This document shows, piece after piece, positions 44,647 to 55,470 of a DNA stretch of 64,000 bases; within the stretch, counting starts at the first letter, position 1; every line of letters begins with the position of its first letter. Position numbers and translations under genes: made by a program. The DNA is from Gloeopeniophorella convolvens. Lineage: Eukaryota; Basidiomycota; Agaricomycetes; Russulales. The stretch is taken from positions 124,001 through 188,000 of the forward strand of contig WTXD01000038.1 in the NCBI GenBank assembly GCA_022496205.1, in the 5' to 3' direction. The notes below the pieces were generated by a model. It was given only the letters and a program-made list of their open reading frames with translations, ran no database searches and was not told where the DNA came from.

Positions 44647-46373
44647 GGTGCTGTGTTGCGGCGGGAGGGCGAGATGGGAGGGGAGATGCTGGGAGAATAA
44701 GTGAGGTTATATATATATGTACCTGGCACTGGCAGGGCTGATAGGATGGCACAGGGTCGTCGGAGAGCAATGCGGGTGACGAACAGAGCGGGAAGATGCG
44801 CGTGGGCCGGCGGCGCAGGTCCACGATCAGTCTAAGCTTGGTGCGAATAATTGAACTGGTCGAAAGAGGCAGATGCAGGTAGACGCAGGCAGCTGATTCG
44901 CTTTGCAGTGCCTCGGTCGTCGTCTCTCGTCCAGTGGAGAATAAAAATCAACGCAGCAATCCAAATTTGGTATTTTTCTCACGCCCTTGCATTACGTATC
45001 TGTCCCGCCACGCCGTCACGCTGCCCTGCCACAGCCGGCCACCAGCACAGTTGCTGTGCCTCCTGCGGCGAAGCCCTGCGCACAACCTCCACGATCGACC
45101 GTGCGGAGACGGCACTACATAACCACAGTAGCCTGCCTCCTCCAGTGCTTCAGCGTCATCTTTGCCCCACCCAAAATGCTCATTGCGGTGCCCTCGCAGT
45201 GGGCCTCTGGTGGGTGCAAGCAATGTCCGGAGTCATCTCCCAGAATGAACATCCCACTCCCGGTCGCTGCAATGAAACAGGACCCGCTCCATCTACTCCG
45301 CCGAGAAGCCATCGAAATGCCCTTTGAGATATGTATCATGTATCTGAGGTTCATTCGCCGGGTCTAGCACAGGTCGTTGGTGGACTGGCCTAGGCCTCCG
45401 ATACTATGCTTATCCTGATAGACCAGCAGTCCTGGGATATCTCTTGGTGTGAGCGAGCAATCTCCAAATATATTTACTGGATAATTCAATGTACTAAAAC
45501 CTCTTGGATGGGACGCAACAATACCATGAGATCGCGCAATGGACGACAGTATCGAGCATCTCTGGACCATTGGTGACTGCGCACGCTTCATCGAATAGCA
45601 GCTCCCATGACTTGCAGAATGAGGCAAGGACGGAAACGAGTATTTTGCCCCGCCACGCTGCTCAACACTACCCCGGCGGAGGCCCCGAATCACGCTACCA
45701 CCCAAATGAGGCCACTCCTGTCTTACTCGACTCGCCCGTCAGGAATGGGCATTGCAGCACCCGGGAGTTCTATGCTCATCCGAAACGAGACGCCGTGAAG
45801 CTCGAAACGGCACTACCGAGGGACTTCCTAAACAAGGATATTCTAAGAACCAGGAAAACGGGTGCGCGGGCCACGGTATAGCTGTGATCTTCGTCGTGTA
45901 TGTAGAGGATACGCGGGACAGAATAGCGACGGACCCGAAATAAAGATGCTCGGACAGCGTCATCGTCAGGTCTCCAATTCTTGGAGTCAAGGCGGAAGTA
46001 CTAATGAGGGACCCTTTGCTGTCAATGTTGAGAAACGATCATCGCGAGCTGATGATGCCGAGCTGAGCGCAGAGGTCCCCGTCTGTTGATTGGTGCCACT
46101 GATGCTAACAATCCGGTGGTGCTGCGTAGCAGCCGTGGCGCATCTGGGTGCGCGTGCGGCACTACCCGAGCGCTCTCACGGTCATGCGTTCAAGTTCAAG
46201 GCCTCCTTGAACTCTGTAGTGAACCATGTTCCGGTTCATGACTCATCCCCATGATAGTGCAATCGAAACGATGCATAGTTGCATAACCCCCTGGACGACA
46301 CTTTCTACATATACTAAGATACGAATGCAAAACCGTGAGTCTGTGAAACAGAGCTACGTCGAGCTACTCGAGG
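44647..46373. other. intergenic, about 1.7 kb
   Basis: The promoter of the S/P-rich gene (TATA-like run near 44708) and the 3' flank of the next F-box gene. The stretch has several overlapping frames on both strands (for example 45115-45354 minus and 45504-45881 plus) but no supported gene. Confidence 0.4.
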
Positions 46374-48093
46374 CTATTCCACGAGATGCAAATCGACGCA
46401 AGAAGAAAGGCCATCCTGGAAGACAAGGTCTCAGCATATAGCGTGGACTAGAACGACTGCGGCTCACCAGACGCATAAAGCCGAGGAGGTGCTCCCCATC
46501 TGTCAGGATCTGCCGACACGTACGGTGTTCTCTGCTCCTAGTTTCCAAGTAAGGCAACTCGGAGACGACGTCTTCTGCAAAGTGCACGTTTGAGCGAAAG
46601 ATAGTCGGACCCACGACCGCTCGGATATCGCCCTCCTTGGGGGAGACCGGTATGGTACCCTCGGCGATTTCGGAATGCGCGCGGCGGGCGCGGAACGCAT
46701 TGAAGTCGCGGACAATCAGGGAACCAGAACCGTCCTGCCAGATCCATCGTTGTCCAGAACACGTCACTTCTCCCTGGCCGAACGGTTCCTCGAACAGATG
46801 GGCCCCGCGCGAAAACCATTCGCCCCGTAGGATCACAGTCTTCGGAGACGGATCCGCTTTGGAGGCGATAGCTGCGAGCACCTTGCGAGACAGCGCTAGT
46901 GAGTACCGACAGCCATTGTATCCCTCCATGGAAGTGACAAAGAGTGTCAAACGGATGGTATCCTGGTAAGGGTCGTTTGAGAAGGGAAGCCGCTGGAATT
47001 CCGTAGATGGCGTCTGGGAATATCTTGGCGGCCGCCCGGAATTGCTTCGGGCGTCAAACCGAGTTCGTGCATATCGTGCGCTGCTTCGTATGAGCGGGAG
47101 TTCAAGCGAGCAGATCGTGGACAGGGTGGGGTCCGTATCGTCTATGCGAGGAAGGCGGCACAGCGTGATCACGTCTCGCTGTAGAACGGCGATGACGTCA
47201 GGAGAAACAACCGAGAAGCTTGGCCTGTACGATTGGCGTGCACTGTTGACCTAGATAATCGAAGATAAGCTGAGAATGATTCCATGAAAGAAATCACTTA
47301 CCTGGACTACGCGTCCGGTCTTCCATTCGACAAGGTACCACTGGCAGAACGTTATGTCGTGCGTGTCCCAATCTTGATTCACTTGTATCAATATCTTGTC
47401 GCCCAGGACCTCAGCTTGTACCTGAAGTCCGGTGTCGAAGATGTCCTGGGTAAGAACTGGCAGGACAGGACTGGCTGCGAGTGGGTGCGCTTCGCCAGTG
47501 AGGAAATCCAAAAGTCGCAGATGGACCATGCTTTCACCAAGCGAACGACTGGAAACCACGACTTTAGTAACGTCACGCGACGTCAATTTTGGAGATACTG
47601 CTTACTCCGGGTACGAGATAACCGCAACCATGCAATGCTCCATGGCGAAGATGACGGATAGCGGGGTCGCACGCGACTGGAAATTGACTCGCGTCCAGTT
47701 GGAAAGTACGTTGTGGATTGGTCGATAGTTGTAACCGGGGTTATGAGACTTGTCGACATTGATCAAGAAAGCGTCGTAGATCTCGTAGCGCGCGGAGCGC
47801 TCATCCAGAGGGCCTGCAACTGTATGCGCGATGGCGCGAACCCTGAGCTTCTGCCAAGACCGCTCCCATTTCCTTAGAGCGTCAAGGCGGAGATCTACGG
47901 GAATATCCAAGGTTTTGATATCTAAGACGGATGAGTTTACTTGAGAGATGGTATACTGTAGGAGTGAGGAGCCTTTGATAATGCTCGAGAGCAGCCGGCA
48001 AGTCTGCCTACAAGCACCTACGTCGCGCAGAGGCAGAGAGAAGATAACCTCAAGGAGAAGCTCGACGCAAAGTTTCTGCAAAAGTAAGGACAT
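46374..48093 (-). CDS. F-box protein, family copy 4 (intact)
   Basis: A likely SCF substrate receptor. The start at 48093 gives MSLLLQKLCVELLLEVIFSL then PLRDVGACRQTCRLL, the F-box, very close to the protein N-terminus. The region with NSSVLDIKTLDIPVDLRLDA corresponds to the GVxDPF block of the sister proteins. A second exon carries LVEWKTGRVVQ (sister: VNWKLGNVST) and a third VSPDVIAVLQRDVITLCRL through SGSLIVRDFNAFRARRA to DGEHLLGFMRL. A final small exon reads DGLSSCVDLHLVE and ends at the TAG 46374-46376, the exact counterpart of the last exon of copy 2. About 530 aa. A minus-strand TATAAAGG lies about 30 bp before the ATG. Confidence 0.9.
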
Positions 48094-50476
48094 GGCGCTC
48101 GGAAGACGAGGGCTGGATAGACCTTTATAGCGCTACAGCCCCATAGAGTTTTTTTTTTTACAAACGTACGTATCAAGTCTTGAGACGATCTGACGTGAGG
48201 CCCATCAGACGCTAGAATCGAGTATTGAGGTACACGCGTCATTCATAGAGGGGCGCGGCGTCAGAGAGACACGTGTCATTATAATCTGGACTACACCAGT
48301 GCGTGGATACTTGGCTCGTCCTCGATCCTCGGGCACATCTAGAGAGCGTCGCACGAAGTTCGGAACAGGAAGCTTGATACGTTCAGAGAATGCGTCGGCA
48401 CATTCGGACGAATGCTTCGTTGGCAGAGTGCCTTGAAAATGCGTGCTAAATGCAGCTTACGAGAGGTCCGTTCAGAGCTGCGCGAAGCGAACATGAGGCA
48501 GACTAGACGCTGCCGAAAACCGGTGCATGTTGTGGTGGATGCTATCTTTGAGATAGCAGCCTCACGGCATCGTGGTGTGTACGTCCGATGGTCCATACTG
48601 ATTGAGTAAATCCACACACCCTAGATATCCAATAAGGTGGGCAGTAGTGCAACAGCTCGTGGACGTGGCGCTGAATCTGGCGAGTCAACTCTGAGGTATG
48701 ATGGTACCACGCTGAAGGCAAGGTTGAGTGCTCGCTCAGGCCCAGGGCCGACGAAAGCAGAAAGGGTGGGAGGTGACGCGTGACGCACCAGGAGACAACA
48801 GAGTCCGGTGAACTCTGATGAACTGCGCCAACTAACCCAGCGATGCAGAATCGGGGACGGTGAAGATCCGGGTACCCTTTGTTGTGCACTTTCCTTCAAA
48901 GTAGGGTATTTGCGTAGGGTAGAAACTTCCTCATGACTCTGGATGACACCGCCAAGTGCAGCATACAAAACAAAGTTAGCTGCGACCTACGTCGAAGGCA
49001 ATCCCGACGGTAATTTGGCATGAGTGAACCACGATGCATCAGAGGGCATCGTAGCGAAGTCGGCCGCATCGGATTGCAGACTTAAAATTGCCAAGGAGGT
49101 CGGATTGGGGCCGATGACTTGCCAGTGTCTTTTCTTCGGTATGGGCAAGAGTCAGAGGAGAAGAGACCAGCAAGTATCGGGCATTGATATAAATCGCAAC
49201 GCTAGGGTGACTATGTAACGGGAGCCTCAGCCTACACGTGAACATGACCATCGGTCGTATCTCGCACGCATCATCAACCTTGCGACGGAATCGATGGCGG
49301 CCGGCACCATATGGCCCGCGACGGGCCTAGACAGGCCTAGATCCTCCTAGTGTTATGAGGAATTCCGGATTCCGGACCGGCCTGTGCGACGCACGTTTTG
49401 CAGAGAACCCCGCTGGCAACTTAAGCCTGGCATGCCGCCGGCGCAACCCTCTGGCATTCGGTCCCGCGAGGCTTCGGATCCCGCCGCTTTGCCAACCTGT
49501 GCAACCACGCCCACGGTGGGCGAACCCCGGACAGCCATCGAACGTTGTAAAGTGCGTTATATGCCACAAGGCGGGTCCCTCTAGTAGACGCGCGGCTCGC
49601 GTAGTGTTGCAAGTCGCTTATAAGTCAGCATACATAACCCGGAGTAAATCATGAAAACTATCATCAGGTACGCTAAGAATGCAACTGGCTCTGTATACAT
49701 ATCTGAATTAGTCCCGGGCACCTACCAGAAGATGTCTCATTTGCGGGGAGTGCCCATACGATGTGGGGCCGGCGTGGAGACCCTGCAAACCCTGTAGTTA
49801 TTCTGGGGAGTAGCTATGGGGTGACCGGCGGTTCCCAACTACCTGGTTGCATTGTCCGATGTTGTGAGTTGAGTCGAGCACAATCTCGTTTAGGCCCAAC
49901 TTGATATGATACAAGACCAACGATACATCAAGTGGACTGTGGCTAGGGCAAGCTATAAAGTGACCAATGGTTATCCCGTACGTGCGCAGCACCAAAAAAG
50001 GTATCGACGCGCGGAAAGGAGGACAGTCGATTGACAATGGCTGTGACAGGCAGTGCAAGAGGCTGCGCCGACTCACTGGGGTGGCCTTACGAAACGCACG
50101 CAATCGCCGCATTGCAGTTGCGTTCTGTCGTGCCCGTTCCCTCGACCTTTCACCATCCTTCAACGTCACCAGGCCTGGCTGTTCATCCATGTACCAGGCT
50201 CTCTGCGGGCGGCTCCCGAGGGTCTCCCCCGTGGGCACTCTCCTGTACGTCCTCCAACGTTGATACCATATTCCTCAGGCTGTGGAACCACCGGCTTAAC
50301 ACGTATGGTAGCTACAGGTACACTGTTTTATTATCGATGAAATGAAGGCTTGCGTCTGCCGTGCGTCGAGCTATCCTCGATATGGTCATTCCAGAAACCC
50401 TGAAGCATGAGGCGACCAGCCCTTCTCTCGTTATAAACCCTACCACACCGTCTCCGCACCCAACCCCACGTCCATC
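48094..50476. other. intergenic, about 2.4 kb
   Basis: The F-box 4 promoter, including a T11 run at 48149-48159, then a stretch without recognisable genes. A GC-rich patch at 49355-49590 has an open frame of 99 codons with a single CVICHK motif, not enough to call. A TATAAA near 50432 lies about 45 bp before the next ATG. Confidence 0.45.
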
Positions 50477-51576
50477 ATGTCTTCCCTCCAAACCCCGCCA
50501 CCGACCCCGCCCCCGACGGACCGTCCATTTCCCGCAATCGAACTCCCTGAGCTCCCGATGATTCGATCGACGGACATCAGATTCGAAGTATTCACCCATA
50601 GAAGCGTACGCTCTGTGTCAAAGAATCCCTTCGAATCCGTCCCGGGAGGACTTGACAATGAAAGGCGAGTTTTCTGTCCATCCGGCATGCGAAGTCACTG
50701 AATGCATTTAAAGGTTGAGCAATCTCGGAGACACAATATTCTCATTGGTATTGACCGACTCGATCCGAGAATGTTATCCGAACCTGGCCGTTGGTCCATC
50801 CTCGGTTGGTCGTCGATCCCCTATCTTTCACGCCACGGTTCTATGATGGTCGCACAGAAAATTCGAGATCACGTCAAGTCAAGCACTGCACCAGTAGATA
50901 TGTGAGTGCCTTTCGGTTCTCTGTGCATATACCTTACGCCTACTGACCAAATGCAAGCGCCGTTGGCTACGGGCTGCATGAATGTCTTCGAGTCTCAGAT
51001 CATCAGGCCCACGTACTGAGGTCGTTGACGAAAGTTCAGGGTGCGTGTATCATTCCTCTATCCCTGGCAACGATGATGGCCTGACACGCGACGAAAGTGG
51101 CTGTCTTGAAGGTGCCCACGCCCTCACACTCGAATGTTTCCGTTGCTGACTCTATGGGTTGGCAGGCCTATGTAGGAGGGCTATACAAAGACTCCCAGGA
51201 AAACGTGGAGGTCATCAAGAAGTGGCTATTTCCCATTCTCTGTCCGTACATCAAGGTGGCATATCAACATCAACACAGGAGATACCTTCAAGATCCCGGA
51301 CGTGGGATCAGTGCGCAGCCAACTGCTGCTCGCGACACGGAGTCACTTCCCTTGGCTACCTCAAGGAGCGCATGTTATTCGAGCCGTGCTGAGGATCGTT
51401 CATCGAGTACCGCACGTGACCACGCAAGTCCCGTACTCGATGAGAAGAAGACATTATGCTCTGTCGTCAAGTCCAAGGCAGGTCCTAGACGACCGCGAAG
51501 CTCCCCGAAGCCTCCCTCACCTGCGGGATCCAACTCGACTTCAGGGAGATACAGGAGGTCTAAGAAATCAGGTTAG
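50477..51576 (+). CDS. RNase III-like domain protein lacking most catalytic acids
   Basis: RNase III enzymes cut double-stranded RNA. Exons 50477-50664, 50714-50804, 50858-50901, 50958-51040, 51098-51111 and 51166-51576 sum to 831 nt, 276 aa. The domain is recognised from FTHRS, then NERLSNLGDTIFSLVL, then VGPSSKIRDHV, the helix SDHQAHVLRSLTKVQ and AYVGGLYKD. Compared with the bacterial signature ERLEFLGDS, the second glutamate is Ser; the Asp of LGD is kept. At the second metal site the D..E pair before (A)(Y/L)(V/I)GG is replaced by A..K (AAG at 51109-51111). The protein therefore looks like a pseudo-RNase III. The tail is basic and Ser/Pro-rich; no clear dsRBD is seen. Intron 1 (50665-50713) begins with GC (AAAG|GCGAGT), needed to read NERLSNLGD. 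The last exon may hide one more intron (donor near 51256). Confidence 0.83.
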
Positions 51577-52702
51577 CTCGCTGTCGTCTATCTCCAGCCC
51601 TCTGCCTCTCATCTAGTGATCGCTAGCTGCTCCGGAGTACCCTCCGACGAGGCCCGCACGTTCATTTACTTCCGTAAGTTCAGGAGACCTTGACACTGGA
51701 GATGCACGGGGGCTTCCTATCCTTAACCTCATGCACTTTCACACATGTAACATGATACCCACAAACGCCATCGATACAGGAGATCAACAGGCCGCGCGTC
51801 TACTAAGCATAGTGTAAACTATCCATTGTTTTCCTATTATCGAGTCGTATACTCCATGCCGGGTGTTTTGTCTGTTCCAGTGTCGTACCTTAGACGGTAA
51901 GAACGTGATTCCGATATCGGACGTTGACTTTCATGACGTGCCATGGTGACCTACCAAAGAGATGCTGCTTCTGTGCACGCTTCGCGAAGGGTGTAGCGTT
52001 CGCCTACTCGACTGCTTTCCGCAACCGCCTTCAATTAGCAGGCGAACTGATCACACAGAGTTCGCAACGGGTCGTTGCGTTCTCGAGATATGCGTGCGCG
52101 TAAACTGTCCAGTGGCGGCATCGGCAAATCCTCCTAACAATGATCAAGCTGAGCGGTCCGGTCAGCGCTGACTGACCCTGATCAGCGGCGATCCGAGCGG
52201 GAGGGAGCTGATCAGCCACTGATAGCAGAATGAGCGACCTCGAGTCACGTTGCATCGCCCTCGCGTACATTATGATCGAGTGGTCTATAGCATGTTCATG
52301 TCTGATCATGGCACAATCCCCGCTGTTCGTCCGTGATCACCACCCGACCGTCCTAACTATGTCTGATCATAACACACCAACTCGCTCATCCCTCGCCACC
52401 CCTTCCCAATTGAGCCGAGTCGACGAACAGAAGCTGCGATTCCAGCAAGTTTCACGCATTCACATTAGACCATCTAAATATGCTACAACTACAGGTGCGG
52501 CGTTCCACGCGAGGCACGAGTCCAGAGTGAAGGCGACCGACCTGAACCGCGTGAGAGAAGTGCTACACGCGCGAGGCACAAGAGAGAGCAGAATGATGTC
52601 GAATAGCTACCACGGACCGAGACCGAGCGCGAATAGGTAGTCGAGACGGAAAAGAGACGAGAGTCAATGTTGCACGAGCAGAAAATCGGCGTCGCCGCGG
52701 AC
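51577..52702. other. intergenic with TGATCA cluster
   Basis: The 3' flank of the RNase III-like gene. Six TGATCA words lie between about 52139 and 52367, against about one per 4 kb expected by chance. An open frame at 52230-52640 (plus) has no family resemblance. Confidence 0.5.
52139..52367. repeat. TGATCA word cluster, left
   Basis: Six TGATCA hexamers occur, several extended to CTGATCAG (near 52179 and 52208). GCTGATCAGCCACTG here is the near inverse of CCACTGGCTGATCAGC at about 54190-54206. Confidence 0.6.
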
Positions 52703-53278
52703 CTAACCAGACCAAGACCGCTGGGATTCTACGAAAAGCCATTCCACGCTCCAGTGATCCCGCCCTCGCCTGCTACGCGAGGCACCGATGTGACCTCGAG
52801 GGTGGCTACCTTTACAGCGTCGTAACTCATCGGATGCATGGTCGGCAGAGTGCATTTGTATGATGCGTTCCTCGTTAAGGCTATCTAGGGATGCGTCCGT
52901 CATTGCCGGCAAAGTGACCCGTCCGCGGGGGCACGCGGCAAGCGCGGGCCCCAGCCCCACGTGGAACACAGCGTCGGGAATCGGAGCCCAGCCGTGCTGC
53001 CAGAAGAGCGTGTCGATCGCGATGTGCGGGAAGTCGAGCGTCCTAGCAAGCGCGGCGGCGATGGTGGGGTGCGCGGCCAGGCAGTCGGCACTGGCCAGGC
53101 GGTGGGCTGCAGGCGTGACTTGCCTTCCCTGCACCTGAGGTAGGGTGTGGTGGGTGGTGAGTATCGTAAAGGCGGGGATGATGAGACGGGTGCGCACCGC
53201 TATTGCACACGATATGGACTCTGTGCCGCCGCCGATGGCCATCCCCGCGCCTCTGAGAGGCACATAGAGGAGCGGCAT
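52703..53278 (-). CDS. hypothetical protein
   Basis: A 191-codon frame from the ATG at 53278. The first two thirds have even, protein-like composition with GC-rich third positions (PAFTILTTHHTLPQ, LDFPHIAIDTLFWQHGW, VFHVGLGPALAACPRG), while the last 40 codons are Arg/Ser-rich and may be wrongly included (an intron or earlier end is possible). No signal peptide; no domain recognised. It lies between two TGATCA clusters, so it could belong to a mobile or recently inserted segment. It could also be a chance frame in GC-rich DNA. Confidence 0.38.
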   Translation of the reverse strand: MPLLYVPLRGAGMAIGGGTESISCAIAVRTRLIIPAFTILTTHHTLPQVQGRQVTPAAHRLASADCLAAHPTIAAALARTLDFPHIAIDTLFWQHGWAPIPDAVFHVGLGPALAACPRGRVTLPAMTDASLDSLNEERIIQMHSADHASDELRRCKGSHPRGHIGASRSRRGRDHWSVEWLFVESQRSWSG

Positions 53279-54089
53279 GGTTGGGCCTATGTCGCTGTCT
53301 TGCAGAAAGCACTGGGCTGCGGTGGAGCGGGGAGGTTCGAAGCTACTCGAGACGGTTCAGCATGCCACGCTGAGCACATTGCTCTGGATGGTGATAGGAA
53401 GTGATGTGAGATATCGCTCAGTCGACAATGCAGCCTGAGTGGGATGCCCAAATCCGTCGCCCGGAGTTTGCCACCGGCTAACTCCGGCTACCGATATGAC
53501 GCGCGGCTGCGGCTTCGTACATGTTGTGTCCTCCCTCCTATCACTTGTACCTCTTCTTCCCCCAGTCCCTCGCAGAGTGCGATCCCCTCCATCCAAACGC
53601 GGGCCAGCCAATTCATACCCTCTACAAGTTAAATTTCCCCTTTCCTCCCTTGAACTTGCCATAATTGACGAGTATCCCTTGTAGCCCCCATCTATAATAG
53701 TGCTGAGCACTGAACCCTTAGCAGCCTTCCTGGTTCCGTGTCGCTACTCCAGAAGATCACTGACCTCTTGCCTTGGACTTCACAGCATGGATACCCCACA
53801 AGGAATAGTGCGTGCCTTAGATCTATCACTGTAGTATTGCTACCTACCTACGCAGTCTATGCTTACTCCGGTACGTGGCCTCACCCGTCTTGTACTAAGC
53901 TTATATCCATGTCCCCTTCGGTGGTATGTACCAATGACTGTATTGAAGGTGGCAGATGCGGTGGCGGCGACAGCAGCATCGGGTGGGTCGAAGAGCAATT
54001 TCTACTGTCTAATATTCACATCAATGTATATCTATACTGTATTGAATAATAAATACACCTATTGGAGCATGAATAGTATTGTAGCGGGT

Positions 54090-54290
54090 GATCAGGCCTT
54101 CGGGGAGGACAATTCTGATCAGAGGTCGCTCATTCTATCAACCTAGTCGCACTGGAACAGAACTGATTGATCAGGGTTGGTCATTTTAACCACTGGCTGA
54201 TCAGCAAGGGCAGATGATGATCATAATTCTCAGGGTGGATCAGGGAGCCTGTGGGTGATGGACACCCCTGCAAAATGACCAGCCTGATCA
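54090..54290. repeat. TGATCA word cluster, right, with inverted repeat
   Basis: Five or six TGATCA words lie within 200 bp. TGATCAGGGTTGGTCATTTT (54168-54187) is repeated inverted as AAAATGACCAGCCTGATCA (54272-54290) with one indel/mismatch, bounding a 123-bp unit like a very small MITE. Confidence 0.65.
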
Positions 54291-54301
54291 GGCCTGTTCG
54301 C

Positions 54302-54544
54302 TCCTGGTCATTGCTTGACATTTTTACCGTTTGCTGATGCGCCAGACCCGCTTGAACCTGACGAGATCCAGACACGTGACCCACCCCGATCCGTCTTTCC
54401 GACCCACCCGCCGGGACTCTGTTTCATCCTCGGAAGCGGCCTTATCCACGAAAACAGCGCACCATTGCGTGTTTGTCTCGCAATCACGACGCGATACCAA
54501 CAAGGGGCTTGCGTATAGGCCACCCGAATGGCAATGACCAGGGA
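54302..54544. repeat. outer inverted repeat
   Basis: TCCTGGTCATTGC (54302-54314) recurs inverted as GCAATGACCAGGG (54531-54543). It shares the TGGTCATT core with the inner repeat at 54168-54290, so the two pairs probably come from one family. Confidence 0.6.
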
Positions 54545-55470
54545 CTCACAAATATTACCTCAGCGGACATCGTTCGCAATCGGTCGGAATTTTTTGAGGC
54601 ATTTGCTGATGGAGGGACTCCCCAGATCTCTTCGAGTGTAAGTGCTCTATCAGTCCTGTTACACCTCGTCGACATCCTCCGCCCCAATTGCGAATATAGA
54701 GGAGCCCATCTTCAGCTTCAGCAGTCGATATTCCATCGTGAGTGGTGCCGGCGCCCGAAGGGTTTGAATTGATTCCGAGTGGCGGCCCCGCCAGGGACAC
54801 CCCTGCGTTGACGTTCGCAGGCGTTTGATACCCGTGCGGCAATATGGAAGGTCCCGGTCAGCCCGTAGTAAGCGCGCTCATTTTGAGTTGCCGTGCTCAG
54901 CCAGCAGACTGTAGACACACGTGGCAAGCGTGCTTGGCCGCCTTGGACAAATGCTGCTGCTGTGATGGAATTTGATCTTTGCCGGAACACCGTCTTGTTC
55001 AGAACGGACGTCAACGCGGGGCGAATGCTGTTGAAATCGGCTGTAGTGCAAACATGTATATTCCGACTCGGACACCACCTGAGCAAAAAAAGAAACTCGG
55101 ACGCCACGTTCCAATGCTCGAACGCGCCTCGGAACTCGATGTACGTGGCCGAGCAATTCATGCGCAAGAAGCCACAGGAAGGGACCAGTGGTTTAAGCGA
55201 AACATCTTTCTCGACGACATCTTGATTCCGGGGTTGGAGAATCTCTTGATCACGACGCTATTCCAGGTCCCATTTGCGCCAGAAGGCGCAATTCCACGCT
55301 CCATGGCGTGCAAGGGAAGCAACTTCGTCAACGAGCGTAAGTAGCACAGCTCCATATCAGGGAAGAGAAGTTCCTTACGCCTATCACGTTGCTGCATTAA
55401 AGAAGCGACTCGAGGTTAAACTGCACTCCTTATCTCTTGGCCACCCTCCTCTCCCTCTCTCCGCGCCAGG

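Larger units (their letters stand above)
53279..55470. other. intergenic repeat-rich region, about 2.2 kb
   Basis: It contains the right TGATCA cluster and nested inverted repeats (listed separately), and an AATAAA-rich stretch near 54050 that looks like a 3' end. Open frames at 53738-54049 and 54979-55344 (plus) were not convincing. The final part is the permease promoter with a C/T-rich leader. Confidence 0.45.

Noticed and set aside
49355..49654. 99-codon frame with CVICHK, a possible zinc knuckle
   Set aside because: Only one Cys-x-x-Cys-His group, no further ligands, no splice or codon support, and equally open frames on the other strand.
53738..54146. Possible two-exon gene ending at an AATAAA-rich stretch
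   Set aside because: The first frame stops early, the downstream frame is low complexity and no family resemblance was found.
54979..55344. 121-codon frame upstream of the permease
   Set aside because: No domain, weak codon bias and a competing minus-strand frame; it overlaps the promoter of the permease.
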